Source: Nannocystis sp.
GTDB lineage: Bacteria; Myxococcota_A; Polyangia; Nannocystales; Nannocystaceae
Length of the DNA: 64,000 nt
Reading direction: 5' to 3'
Assembly: GCF_016714285.1 (NCBI RefSeq)
Contig: NZ_JADJNN010000001.1
Coordinates: 186,001-250,000, forward strand
Shown here: one piece after another, positions 20,981-29,896 of the stretch
Layout of the letters: each line of letters starts with the position of its first letter
Numbering within the stretch: the stretch's first letter is position 1
The notes under the pieces: model-generated
Seen by the model: the letters and a program-made list of their open reading frames with translations, nothing else
Database searches by the model: none
Told to the model about the DNA's origin: nothing
Translations under genes and position numbers: made by a program

Positions 20981-23180
20981 TCAAGCGGGGAACGGCCGCT
21001 GTCGGGCCGACGAAGATCCGTCGGGCGCTGCGGTGGTTCGGGCGAGGGCGGACTCGAGGGTCTCGATGGCGGCGGTGTCGAGGCCGTAGTGTTTGTAGAC
21101 GAGGGCGTCGATGCGGCGCTCGAGGCTGCGGATGCGGGTGGCCTGCGGGTGTTTTGTCGCGTCGGTGCGGGCGGCACGGGATGTGGCCTCGAGTTCGAGG
21201 CGCTGGTCGACGAGAGCGACGAGCGCGTCATGGGCCGCGCGGCCAGACTTGCTGGCGAGGTCGAAGCGGGGGAGCGGCAGGCTGGCGAGCTCCTTGGTTT
21301 GCACATGCAAGGTCGGGAAGGTGCTGCGGTAGTAGAAGCGCATGGCCTGCGAATTGAGGATGCCGAGGAGGGCCTTGAGGTCGTAGGTGGGGAGGTCCGG
21401 GCGCGGGAGGACGATCAGGACGTCCTTGACGTAGTGCGTGCCGTCCTCCCAGGTGGCGCCGAGATCCTTGCTGGTGTCCTTGACGATGACCTTGGGCTGC
21501 TCGAAGCGGGCGGCCTCGCCGGGGCGGGCCGTGCTGCGGTGGGCTCGCATCTTTTCGGGGACATACCAGACGTACTCGCCGTTCCAGGTGTGGCCGTAGC
21601 GGCGGATGTCGTCGCCACGCAGCAGGGGCTGGTCGTCCTTGTGGTAGCCCTTGCGGGTGTGGATGAATTTGGCGTCGTCGCCGGTCTTGAGGCCGAAGAC
21701 GATGTCATAGAGGGAGCCGAGCGCTCGGGCCCTCGCGCATGCGGGACTTCACGGCCTCGGTGGCGGGCTCGATGCTGAGGTCGAAGACGTTGCAGTAGGT
21801 GGCGGCGAAGGCCTGCTGGCGGATCGTTCGTTGCGGCTGCACGCGTTCGCCGACGAGGGTGTTGACGGCGATGACGTTGCGATCGCGTGCCTTCGCCTCC
21901 AGCGCTCGCTGGAACACGAGGGCGATGGTCTCGACCTGAGCCTCGGCGAAGACCCGCGCCGGCAGTTCGATGAGCTGCTGGATCTTGTAGTGCTCGAGGA
22001 TGTGCCGGCGCAGGACGTCGAAGCTGTCGAGCGCCAGCCAGCCGCGGGCGACGATGTATCCGAGGTATCCGCCGGGCTTGAGCAAGGCCGTCGAGCGCTG
22101 CATGAAACAGGCGTACAGGTCCGCCTTGGCCTTGAACACGGGGTAGTGGTCCCAGAGCCGGCGCTTGTGGGCGGCGCTCAGGTTGTGCGGGCGGACGTAG
22201 GGCGGGTTGCCGACGATCACGTCGAAGCCGCCGGATCTCATGACCGCGGGGAACAGCTGCTCGACGGTGGGCCGATCGTCGCGACGAAGTGCGTCGGCGC
22301 AGACGATGTTGCGGCCCAGGGTTGGGACGGGGGCGGTGGGTGTGTGGCCCGCGAGGAGCTTGAGAGAGAGGGTGCGTCGGGCGATCGCCACTGCCTGCGG
22401 ATCGATGTCGACGCCGAAGATGTTGGCGACGAGGATCGCCTGGCGCTGCGGGAGCGAGAGGGCGAGGCTGCCGTCGCGCTGCCGCACGCAGCCGGCGCGC
22501 GATGCCTCGGCTGGGTGTTGTTGGTACCACTGCGCGTGGGCGGCGAGCAGGCGCTCGTAGACGCCGAGCAGGAAGGCGCCGCCGCCACAGGCGAGGTCGC
22601 AGACGCGGAGCTCGGCGAGCTCCGCCGGGGTCTTGCCGACGATGTGCGGGCCGAGGGTCTGCTCGATGATCAGGCCGACGATGTACGCCGGGGTGTAGTA
22701 GGCGCCGGCGCTGCGACGGGGGCCCGGGCGGGCGACGAAGTGAGCGTCGCCGCCACGGACTGCGAGGACCTGGCCGAGCGATCGCTCGTGGAGGTCGCCG
22801 AGGATGCCGGGTGGGAGCGGGTCTGCGGATCCGCGGGGTGCGAGGTGATGACAGACGGCGGCGAACATCGCCTCGTCGACGCGGAGTCGATCCAGGCGAG
22901 GGGGCGCGACGGGGTGCTCGTGGAGACGGTCGAGGCGGCGGCAGGCAGCCTGGAAGGTGGCCCAGGGCGAATTGCTGGCGGCGATGCCGGTGAGGGCGTC
23001 GGGCTCGATCTGCGCGTCGGCGAGGAGGCGCAGGAAGATCATGCGGTCGAGCAGGTGGGTCGTGAGCTCGGTGAGGGCGAGGGCGTCGAGCCGCGGGTTG
23101 GCGCCGCGCAGGCTGCGTGCGAGGGCGTCGCGTTGCTTCTCGAGGTCGGCGAGGAGGGCGGCCCCGGCCGGGCGAGTCAC
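20981..23180 (-). pseudogene. Eco57I/PglX-type DNA adenine methyltransferase, frameshifted
   Basis: About 730 residues across two frames. The upstream part (GTG 23180 to the stop near 21705) has a helical N-terminus, the SAM-binding motif DLACGGGAFLLG and the catalytic motif VGNPPYVRP, typical of N6-adenine methyltransferases. The downstream frame resumes at SLYDIVFGLKTGDDAKF (about 21722) and carries a TaqI/Eco57I-like specificity region to 20981. The break is a single net +1 shift near 21720 and could be a base-calling error. No nuclease domain is visible, so this is not a complete type IIG enzyme. It overlaps the HEPN gene by 4 bases (GTGA). Confidence 0.85.
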
Positions 23181-23560
23181 GCGGGCGTTTCGCTCTCCGC
23201 GACCAAGCTGCGCACGGCGTTCGCGGCGTGGCGCGCCTCGGCGACGTCCATGCGAGAGATGGGGCGAGCGAGGTTGTAGTCGGCGTCGACACGGCGCTGG
23301 TGGAGGTCGGCGAGACGTTGTCCCGCGCGCCGGAGATGCTTGTCAGTCGACTGCTTGATCGCGGCGATGAAGGCCTTGTGCATTCCGCCGTCGATGGTGG
23401 CGCGTGGCAGGGATCGGGTGGCCGGTGCCGCCTGCAGGCTGTGGAAGACGGCGTAGTAGAGGCGGGAGATGACGAGGCGGCGGGCAAATTCGGAGTCCCC
23501 GTCGAGGCTCCCCTCCGCAAGCTGCTCGGCGGCGTTCCACAGCTCAATCGGCGTGATCAC
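23177..23560 (-). CDS. HEPN-domain protein
   Basis: A 127-residue all-helical protein. Residues 25-40 (ARRLVISRLYYAVFHSL) and the later HQRRVDADYNLARPIS fit the HEPN family, whose members are often metal-independent RNases or partners of nucleotidyltransferases in toxin-antitoxin and defence modules. The classical Rx4-6H motif is not clearly present, so nuclease activity is uncertain. It overlaps the gene before it by 17 bases and the methyltransferase after it by 4, so the three form one translationally coupled operon. Confidence 0.78.
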   Translation of the reverse strand: MITPIELWNAAEQLAEGSLDGDSEFARRLVISRLYYAVFHSLQAAPATRSLPRATIDGGMHKAFIAAIKQSTDKHLRRAGQRLADLHQRRVDADYNLARPISRMDVAEARHAANAVRSLVAESETPA

Positions 23561-24326
23561 GGAGCACCTCAGGCCGCGGGATGAACGGCAGGTGTACGGC
23601 GATCACGACGACACCGAGAGTGGCGGCCGGGCCCTCCGGGTGCGTCGCGTAGGTGCGCTCCATCGCATCGTCGACGCGTGCTTGCAGCACGTCGAGCTCG
23701 GCGAAGGAGGCTGCGTCGGTGAGATAATCGAGGACAATGACGGGCCGATCCGCGTCGCTCCACTGGAGCTCCCGGCCGAAGCGGGTGGTGTGGGGTCCGA
23801 GCACGGCCTCAATCGCTTGCTGCTGAGCATGCCACCAGTGGTCGAGGCCGGTCTCCCGCAGCGCGTGCAGGAACCCGCGGGACTCGGAGCCAGCGGGCAT
23901 GAGGTCGGCGAGGCGCGCCAGAAGGGCGAGGTCGCCGAAGCGGAGGGCGGCATCGCCTGCCAGCCTGAGCAGGCGTGCGCGGTCCTTGGGCGCGAGGTCG
24001 TCGCGCGGGAGCATCGCCTCGATGAGGCTGCTAGCGAGCCCGGACTCACCTGCGATCACGTGGAAGCTGAGGACGTTGAGCTTGAGCCAGTCGGGGAATT
24101 GGGCGACGTGGGGGCTGATCTGGGCGAGGCAGCGGCGAAACTCCGTGACCTCGCCCGCGAGGGTGTGCGCCATTGCCATGACTGCGTGAGACAGCAGGTC
24201 GCTGGGGTCGCGGCGGAGGTCGTTGCCGAGGATCCAGAGGATCTGGTCGAGTCGGGCTCGGTCGTCCCGGGTTAGCGAGGACAGCTCCTCACCGAGACTG
24301 ATGGCGCGTGGGACGGGCAGGCCCAT
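23544..24326 (-). CDS. Unknown protein heading the HEPN-methyltransferase operon
   Basis: No family recognised. The 260 residues appear to be mostly helical pairs between 20 and 160, resembling TPR-like repeats (LLSHAVMAMAHTLAG, LLRLAGDAALRFGDLALLA), followed by a mixed region with strands RPVIVLDYL and ATLGVVVIAVHLPFIP. It has no signal peptide, membrane segment or obvious catalytic motif. Its 3' end overlaps the HEPN start by 17 bases. Position suggests a regulator, sensor or partner of the HEPN protein; this is inference only. An alternative is a peptidase-like or DUF protein not recognisable by eye. Confidence 0.7.
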   Translation of the reverse strand: MGLPVPRAISLGEELSSLTRDDRARLDQILWILGNDLRRDPSDLLSHAVMAMAHTLAGEVTEFRRCLAQISPHVAQFPDWLKLNVLSFHVIAGESGLASSLIEAMLPRDDLAPKDRARLLRLAGDAALRFGDLALLARLADLMPAGSESRGFLHALRETGLDHWWHAQQQAIEAVLGPHTTRFGRELQWSDADRPVIVLDYLTDAASFAELDVLQARVDDAMERTYATHPEGPAATLGVVVIAVHLPFIPRPEVLRDHAD

Positions 24327-24392
24327 GGGGCGTCACGATGCGCGAAGGTCTGGATCTGGTCAAGGCGGGTCGGCGACTTCGCGCGAGGGGCT

Positions 24393-26946
24393 TTAGGCGC
24401 GCGAGGTGGCGAGCACGAGCTGGTTGTCCTCGACGTCGACGCTGACCTCCATGCCGGTGCGCACCTGGCCGCGGAGGATCGCGTCGGCGACGCGGGCCTC
24501 GACGACGCGGGTGAGCACGTGGCGGAGCGGGCGGGCGCCGAGGGCCGCGTCGCGCTCGCACAGGCCGACGACGTGACGACAGGCGCGCTCGCTGAGCTTG
24601 AAGCGGATGCCACGCTCGCGGAACAGTCGCTCGCTCGAGGCGCGGACCAGGCGGGCGCAGATCGTGGCGAGCTCCGACGTGGCGAGCGGGTGGAGCACCA
24701 GCGGGGCCTCGATGCGGTTCCACAGCTCGACGGGGAAGGCGGCGCGGGCGGCCTCGAGGGCCCGGGCCTCGCGCTGGGGGTCGTCGCCGAGGAGGCAGCT
24801 GGCGCCGAGGTTGGAGGTCATGATCAGGACGGCGTGGCGGAAGTCGACGGTGCGGCCGCGGCCGTCGGTGAGGCGCCCCTCGTCGAGGACCTGCAGCAGG
24901 AGCTGGTGGACGTCGCGGTGGGCCTTCTCGATCTCGTCGAGGAGGACGACGCAGTGGGGCTGGCGCAGCAGCGGGTCGGTGAGGGCACCGCCCTGCTCGT
25001 GGCCGACGTAGCCGGGCGGGGCGCCGATGACCCGGGCGACGGCGTGGCTCTCGGCGTACTCGCTCATGTCGAGGCGGACCAGCGCGTCGGGGCGGTCGAA
25101 CAGGGCGCCGCACAGGGCCTTGGCGATCTCGGTCTTGCCGACGCCGCTGGGGCCGAGCAGCAGCACGGTGGCGACCGGGCGCTGCGAGCTGAAGCCGGCG
25201 CGGTTGCGGCGGATGAGCTGGCCGAGCGCCTTGATCGCGGGGTCGTGGCCGACGACCTGGCGGTGCAGTTCGCTCTCGAGGTCGAGCATCTCCTGGTCGC
25301 CGAGCTGACCGCCGAGGCCCTCGATGCGCTCGCGCGGGACGCCGCTGCGCTCGCAGACGATGTCGATCCAGGTGTCGCGGTGGAGCTGGCGCCGGCCCTC
25401 GCGGGCGGTGCGGGCGCAGGCGAGGTCGAGCAGGTCGAGCGCGCGGCCGGGCATGGCGAGGCCGCCGAGGAAGCGGTCGGCGAGGCGGGTGAGCTCGGCC
25501 AGGCGGGCACCTGGCCCGAGGGACAGGTCGTGCTGGGCGAGCACGGCGGGGGCGGCCGCGGTGACGGCGACACCTGAGCGCGTCGCCCTCGAGCACGGGG
25601 AGCTCGAGGACGTCGAAGGTGGAGGCGATGCCGGGCAGCCAGGACTCGAGGCGGGCGCGGCCCTCGGGGGAGACGATCGTCAGCACCGGCGGGTGGCCGG
25701 AGGACCAGATCTTGACGAGCGCGGGGAGGATGTTCGGCGGGGCGTCGCCGCCGAGCTGATCGAGGTCGTCGAGGATCGCCACGCCGCGCTGGCGGGCGAC
25801 CACGGCGAGCTCGGCCCGCAGGCTGTCCTCGTCGGCGTGGTCGGCGGCGTCGATGCGGAACACCGGGGCGCCGAGGACCCGCGCGAGGTGGCTGGCGACC
25901 AGGGTGCGGCCGCTGCCGTGCGGGCCGACCAGCAGCGGCGGTCGCGGGCTGCTGCGCAGGAGGGCGTCGGCGAGGCGGGCGAGGGTCGCGTCGCGGGCGT
26001 GCAGGGGGGCCAGCTGGCGCGGATCGATCGCGGTGAGGCGCGGGCCGGGGCGCAGCTCGGGGCGCGTGGTCGGAGCGTCGGCGAAGGTGCGGCTGTCCGA
26101 AAGGACAGGGGCGTCGGCGGTCGCTACATCGTGGTCACGGGCGTCGCCCTGGTCGCGGAGCTCGGCGCGGGCCATGCGGGCGGAGCTGTCGGCGCGCGGG
26201 TCACGGAGCTCGGCGCGGGCCATGCGGGCGGAGCTGTCGGCGCGCGGGCGCTGGGCGTCGTGGGGGCCATCGTCGCGGACCGGTGACATGCGGCCGCCGC
26301 GGGTCGGGCTGTCCTCGCGGACAGGCGACATGCGGCCGACGCGGGTCGGGTTGTCGTCGCGGGCAGGTGACATGCGGCCGACGCGGGCCGGGCTGTCGTC
26401 GCGGACAGGTGTGGGCTCGCGGCGGCGGGGGCTGTCCTCGGGGACAGGTGTAAATTCGCCGCGGCGGCGCGGGGCCGGGTCGCTGGTCAGCGGGAGCACG
26501 CGGGCTGGCGCGGCGAGCTGGCTCTGGCGGGTCGGGAGGCTGCGGGGGGTGGACTCGTGGGCGGCCCGGTTCTCGGCCTCGCGGAGCAGGTCGATGAGGC
26601 GCTTGCGCAGCGCGCTGCAGGCCACGCCGGCGCGCTCGAGCAGCTGGTAGGCGTGGCAGTCGGCGCTGCGGACGATCGCCAGCAGCTGCTCGAGCTCGCC
26701 CGCGCCCCGGCGGCCGGCGCTGCGCTGGGCGATGCGCAGGCGCCAGTCAGCCGGCTCGCTGTCGGCCTCGGCGTGCAGGCTGGCGACCCCGCGGCGCAGC
26801 GTGGCGAGGTCGGCGAGGCCGGCGAGGCAGGCCTGGACCGCGGAGTCCTGACACAGCGAGAGCAGCAAGTCGCAGGAGCAGCGCGCGTGGCCGGCGGGCG
26901 CGGCGGATCGCCGGCCCACGGCGCGCAGGGAGGACTCGCCCGTCAT
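24393..26946 (-). pseudogene. Clp-like double AAA+ ATPase, frameshifted
   Basis: About 850 residues in two frames. The first (26946 to about 25575) holds a ClpN-like helical domain, a long Pro/Arg/Asp linker and a degenerate AAA module with GPHGSGRT (Arg for the Walker A Lys) and VAILDDLD. The second (to 24393) is an intact second AAA module with GPSGVGKTEIAKAL, VVLLDEIEKAHRDV, LIMTSNLG and a ClpB-type C-terminus. They are joined where GDALR meets GVAVTAAAPAVLAQHD, a single net shift near 25575. Domain order is that of ClpA/ClpB/ClpV; no M-domain or ClpP-binding loop is seen. It may be a regulatory or secretion-linked Clp. Confidence 0.82.
26082..26480. repeat. Array of GGACAG-element copies inside the Clp-like gene
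   Basis: Contains perfect CTGTCC-N4-GGACAG palindromes at 26093, 26309 and 26432 plus several one-mismatch copies. They alternate with about 36-base units built on GACATGCGGCCGACGCGGGT and on GGAGCTCGGCGCGGGCCATG. On the coding strand it gives units such as GRMSPVREDSPTR and ARMARAELRD, a probably disordered linker between the N-domain and the first AAA module. Confidence 0.85.
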
Positions 26947-27101
26947 GCGCGGACGCTACCCGCGGCGCGGGCCGGGGCCAAGAAATCGGCGGGTGTGCGG
27001 GCGGGAGCTGCGCGGCGGCGGGATCGGGCTCCAAGTGGGCTCCGGGTGACCTGGGCGGCTTGCCTGCGGGCGAGGCTTGCGACTAGGCTCGCCGACCCGC
27101 C

Positions 27102-27470
27102 ATGACCACCGAGTCCGCCATGCCGCGCACGCGCCTGCAGATCCTCGTGTGCGACGGGCCGAGCTGCGGGGTCACCCACGAGAGCGAGCTGCTCAAGGAG
27201 CTGCTGGTCGCGCGGGTCGCCGCCGATCCGGAGCTGCAGGGGCGGGTGCACGTGGTCGACTACATGTGCTTTGGTCGCTGCAGCGAGGGGCCCAACATGT
27301 TCGTGCGCCGGCTGGGGCCGCAGGAGCGGGCCGACGCGGAGCCCGACTCGGCCGCGTTCTCGGGCGAGCGCGGCTTCTATCCGGGCATGGATCGGGGCAA
27401 GTGCGAGCGGGTGCTGGCGCAGCACTGCAAGGCGGGCGTGGTCGTCGGCGATCTGGTGGACGACTACTGA
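27102..27470 (+). CDS. Thioredoxin-like [2Fe-2S] ferredoxin
   Basis: A 122-residue electron carrier of the NuoE/Shethna-type thioredoxin-like ferredoxin family. Cluster cysteines lie in VCDGPSCGV and YMCFGRCSEGPNM, and the conserved C-terminal helix carries CERVLAQHCKAGV. ATG 27102 and ATG 27120 (MPRTRLQILVCDGP) are both possible; the second starts directly at the fold. The redox partner is unknown. It is convergent with the PD-(D/E)XK-like gene, with only a 16-base palindrome between them. Confidence 0.88.
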   Translation: MTTESAMPRTRLQILVCDGPSCGVTHESELLKELLVARVAADPELQGRVHVVDYMCFGRCSEGPNMFVRRLGPQERADAEPDSAAFSGERGFYPGMDRGKCERVLAQHCKAGVVVGDLVDDY

Positions 27471-27472
27471 GG

Positions 27473-27488
27473 CTGTCCTGCGGGACAG
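27473..27488. terminator. CTGTCC-N4-GGACAG palindrome between convergent genes
   Basis: A perfect copy, CTGTCCTGCGGGACAG, fills most of the 26-base gap between the ferredoxin stop and the stop of the minus-strand gene. The 6-base stem is symmetrical and could terminate transcription from both sides; this function is inferred from position. Confidence 0.5.
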
Positions 27489-27496
27489 GTGCGTGG

Positions 27497-28429
27497 TCAG
27501 GGCGGGTCGGCGAACAGCGCGTCGGCGCTGGCGACGGTGACGGAGCGGCGGATCCACAGGTCGAGCTGGGCCGCCGCGCTGCAGCCGAGGATCATCGACT
27601 CCTGCTCGGGAGACAGGGGCACGCCGCGCTGCGCAAGGACTCGCAGCAGCGCGTGTTGAAGCCCGCGGGCCTCGCCGCGGGCCTCGCCGCGGGCCTCGCC
27701 GCGGGCCTCGCCGCGGGCGAGGCGGGCCTCCAGCACGGCGCTGAGGTCCGCGAGGATGGCGTCGGCGGTGGGTGTGGGGAAGCGGGCTGGGGGGAAGAAT
27801 TCGTCGAGCAGCATGAGTTCATCCTTGAGGTGCCGGACGCGTTCGGGGCGGATGCCACGGAACACCAGGTCAGTGTACATGCGGCGTTCGCCGCGGTCCA
27901 AGTGGGTCAGGGCGGTGAGGGCCGCGTGGAGGACCGCGTCGCCCTCGGCGCCCGCGCCGTGCGTGTGGGCCGAGAGCAGTGACAGGGCTGGCTGGACGGC
28001 GGCCTGTTCGGGCTCCGTGATCCGTGGGATCTGGGCCGGGCCGAGGACCAGCGGGCGGGTGCTGCTCTCCGGGCCGCACGCGATCGACTGGGCCGCCCAC
28101 GCGGCCACGGCCGGGTCGGGAGCGACGACCAGGAGGCGGCAGCTGCAGCGTCGGCGCAGGCGCTCGAGCCAGAGATAGGCCGGCCAGCTGAAGCGTTTGT
28201 CGGGGTCGATGCTGCGCTGCACCTCGACGATGATCACGAGGCTCGCCGGGTCGCCGAGCTCGAGCACGAGGTCGGGTGCCAGGGCGCCCGGGCGCAGCAC
28301 GGGGTCAGCGACCCGAGCCGGACGTTCGGGCACCGCGACGCCGAACACGCTGGCGAGTAGCTGCGCCGCCAGCTGCGGGGTGCCGCGGAACAGCTCGACG
28401 ATCGCGGTGTGCTCGCTCGACTCGTGCAT
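27497..28429 (-). CDS. Rpn-like PD-(D/E)XK family protein with RGEA repeats
   Basis: The 310-residue protein starts MHESSEHTAIVELFRGTPQL and has a nuclease-like core APDLVLELGD ... LVIIVEVQRS, matching the D-x(n)-E-x-Q variant of PD-(D/E)XK folds in the Rpn/YhgA-like transposase-related family. After a helical part comes ARGEARGEARGEARGEARG, a low-complexity stretch typical of that family, coded by a 12-base tandem repeat. A longer upstream open frame was not used, because it runs into the metallo-hydrolase. DNA cleavage is plausible but unproven, and the partner or target is unknown. Confidence 0.75.
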   Translation of the reverse strand: MHESSEHTAIVELFRGTPQLAAQLLASVFGVAVPERPARVADPVLRPGALAPDLVLELGDPASLVIIVEVQRSIDPDKRFSWPAYLWLERLRRRCSCRLLVVAPDPAVAAWAAQSIACGPESSTRPLVLGPAQIPRITEPEQAAVQPALSLLSAHTHGAGAEGDAVLHAALTALTHLDRGERRMYTDLVFRGIRPERVRHLKDELMLLDEFFPPARFPTPTADAILADLSAVLEARLARGEARGEARGEARGEARGLQHALLRVLAQRGVPLSPEQESMILGCSAAAQLDLWIRRSVTVASADALFADPP

Positions 28430-28618
28430 CGCGCGGCGCACAGCAAGTCGCGGGCCAGGGCGATGCGCTGGCGCTGCGCGGGGTCCGTGACGCGAGGGTG
28501 GCCGGCGGGCGGGACGGTGGCCGGCGGGCGGGCCGGGTGCGAGTGTCCCTTGGGACAGGCCACATCGAGTGTCCTTTGGGACAGGCCGAGCGCCGAGCTG
28601 CGAGCCGAGTAGCGAGCC

Positions 28619-28744
28619 GCGAGCCGAGCCTGGAGCCGAGCCTACAGCCCAGCCTACAGCCGAGCCTACAGCCCAGCCTACAGCCGAGCCTGGAGCCCAG
28701 CCTACAGCCCAGCCTACAGCCCAGCCTACAGCCCAGCCTACAGC
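28619..28744. repeat. About ten tandem copies of a 12-base unit
   Basis: Units of the form CAGCCTACAGCC with C/G and TACAG/TGGAG variants run up to and just into the last codons of the metallo-hydrolase (stop at 28738-28740). They appear to have grown from its 3' end, since that gene ends with the same CTACAGC on the plus strand. Confidence 0.85.
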
Positions 28745-29551
28745 TTGATGCGCATGCCGTCGCGGGCGGCGACGGTGCCGGGGTACTGGGCCTGGGCGGC
28801 GGCCTCGATCTTGCGCAGCATCTCGTCGTCGTGGCCGGGGTCGTGGCTGTAGAGGACCAGCTGCTTGACCTTGGCGGTGCGGGCCAGCTTGACGGCCTCG
28901 GCGAAGGTGCTGTGGCCCCAGCCCTGCTTGCCGGCGCTGTACTCCTCGGAGGTGTACTGGGCGTCGTAGACCAGCACGTCGGCGTCGCGGGCGAGCTCGG
29001 CGAGGCTCTCGTTGATGTGGTCGGGGGCGTGCTCGGTGTCGGTGGCGAAGACGATGCTCTTGCCGCGCTCGTCGACGCGGAAGGCGGTCGACTCCTGCGG
29101 GTGGGGCAGGGGGATGTGGCGGACCGTGGCCTCGGCGATGGCGACCACGTCGGCGGCGTGGAGCAGGCGGAAGCTGCGGCGCGCGGCCATCATCTCGAGG
29201 CTGACCGGGAAGAAGGGCGTTTGCATCTGTCGCTCGAGGATCGACTTGGCGTCCTTGGTGCAACTGATGTTGAGCTGGAAGTCCGGGAGGAAGGCGGGGG
29301 CGAAGAAGGGGAAGCCCTGGATGTGGTCCCAGTGCGCGTGGGTCAGGAACAGGTGGACGACGCGGGAGTGGGTGGCGCGGGTCTGGATCAGACGCACGCC
29401 GAGCTCGCACGCCGGAGCCCGAGTCGAAGATGACGGTGTCGGTCGTGCTCTCCAGCGAGATCTGCAGGCAGGGCGTGTTGCCGCCGAACTCGGCGTACTT
29501 CGACCCGGATACGGGGATGCTGCCCCGGGTGCCCCAGAACGTCACTTCCAT
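28738..29551 (-). pseudogene. MBL-fold metallo-hydrolase, frameshifted
   Basis: About 270 residues in two frames. The first starts at ATG 29551 with MEVTFWGTRGSIPVSGSKYA and reaches IFDSGSGVR. The second contains the metal-binding motif THAHWDHIQGFPFF, later FATDTEHAPDH and YSHDPGHDDE. One extra C near 29409 separates DSGSG-V from ELGVRLIQT; removing it restores a single frame. The family covers RNase Z-like and cyclic-nucleotide phosphodiesterase-like enzymes. All metal ligands are present, so a base-calling error is more likely than true decay. Confidence 0.85.
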
Positions 29552-29586
29552 GGGGCGCTGTCCTTCGCGGGCTGCATGTAGCGGCC

Positions 29587-29616
29587 ATGATAGGTCAGAA
29601 TAAATTTGGTTGGCAA
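29587..29616 (-). promoter_or_regulatory. Probable sigma-70 promoter for the metallo-hydrolase
   Basis: On the minus strand TTGCCA and TATCAT are separated by 18 bases, within the only A+T-rich patch of this region, about 36 bases upstream of ATG 29551. The match to the -35/-10 consensus is good, but function is inferred. Confidence 0.5.
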
Positions 29617-29896
29617 GCGCGGCCCGGTGAGCGCACCGGGGGGTCTTCGTGCGGCGGGCTGTGGTGGGGGCGACGGGGGTCGATGTCGGTGGGGCTCGCG
29701 GCGTCCGGGTTTCCAGCGCGATGTCGGGCCGCGGGGGCCGGTCCATGCGGGGTTCTTGAGGCGGCGCGCATGGAGCCGTGAGGCCGCATCTCGGGCGGCT
29801 GTGGCGACAACGCGCTCGCCTGGCGTCGCGATCATTCGCCCTGGGCGGCTGGGTTTTCCGTTGCTCTGGCGGCGCTTCTTCGGGTTGAGGGATCGC
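29617..29896. other. Intergenic stretch with no recognised gene
   Basis: Together with the promoter this forms a gap of about 345 bases between two minus-strand genes. Frames through it are shadows of GC-rich sequence without ribosome sites or family similarity. No hairpin with a T-tract is evident. Confidence 0.5.

Noticed and set aside
20981..23180. Complete type IIG restriction enzyme
   Set aside because: The N-terminal 180 residues are helical without a PD-(D/E)XK motif; only methyltransferase and specificity parts are visible.
26082..26480. CRISPR array
   Set aside because: Units are close to each other in sequence, have no unique spacers of equal size, lie in frame inside a coding sequence, and no cas genes are near.
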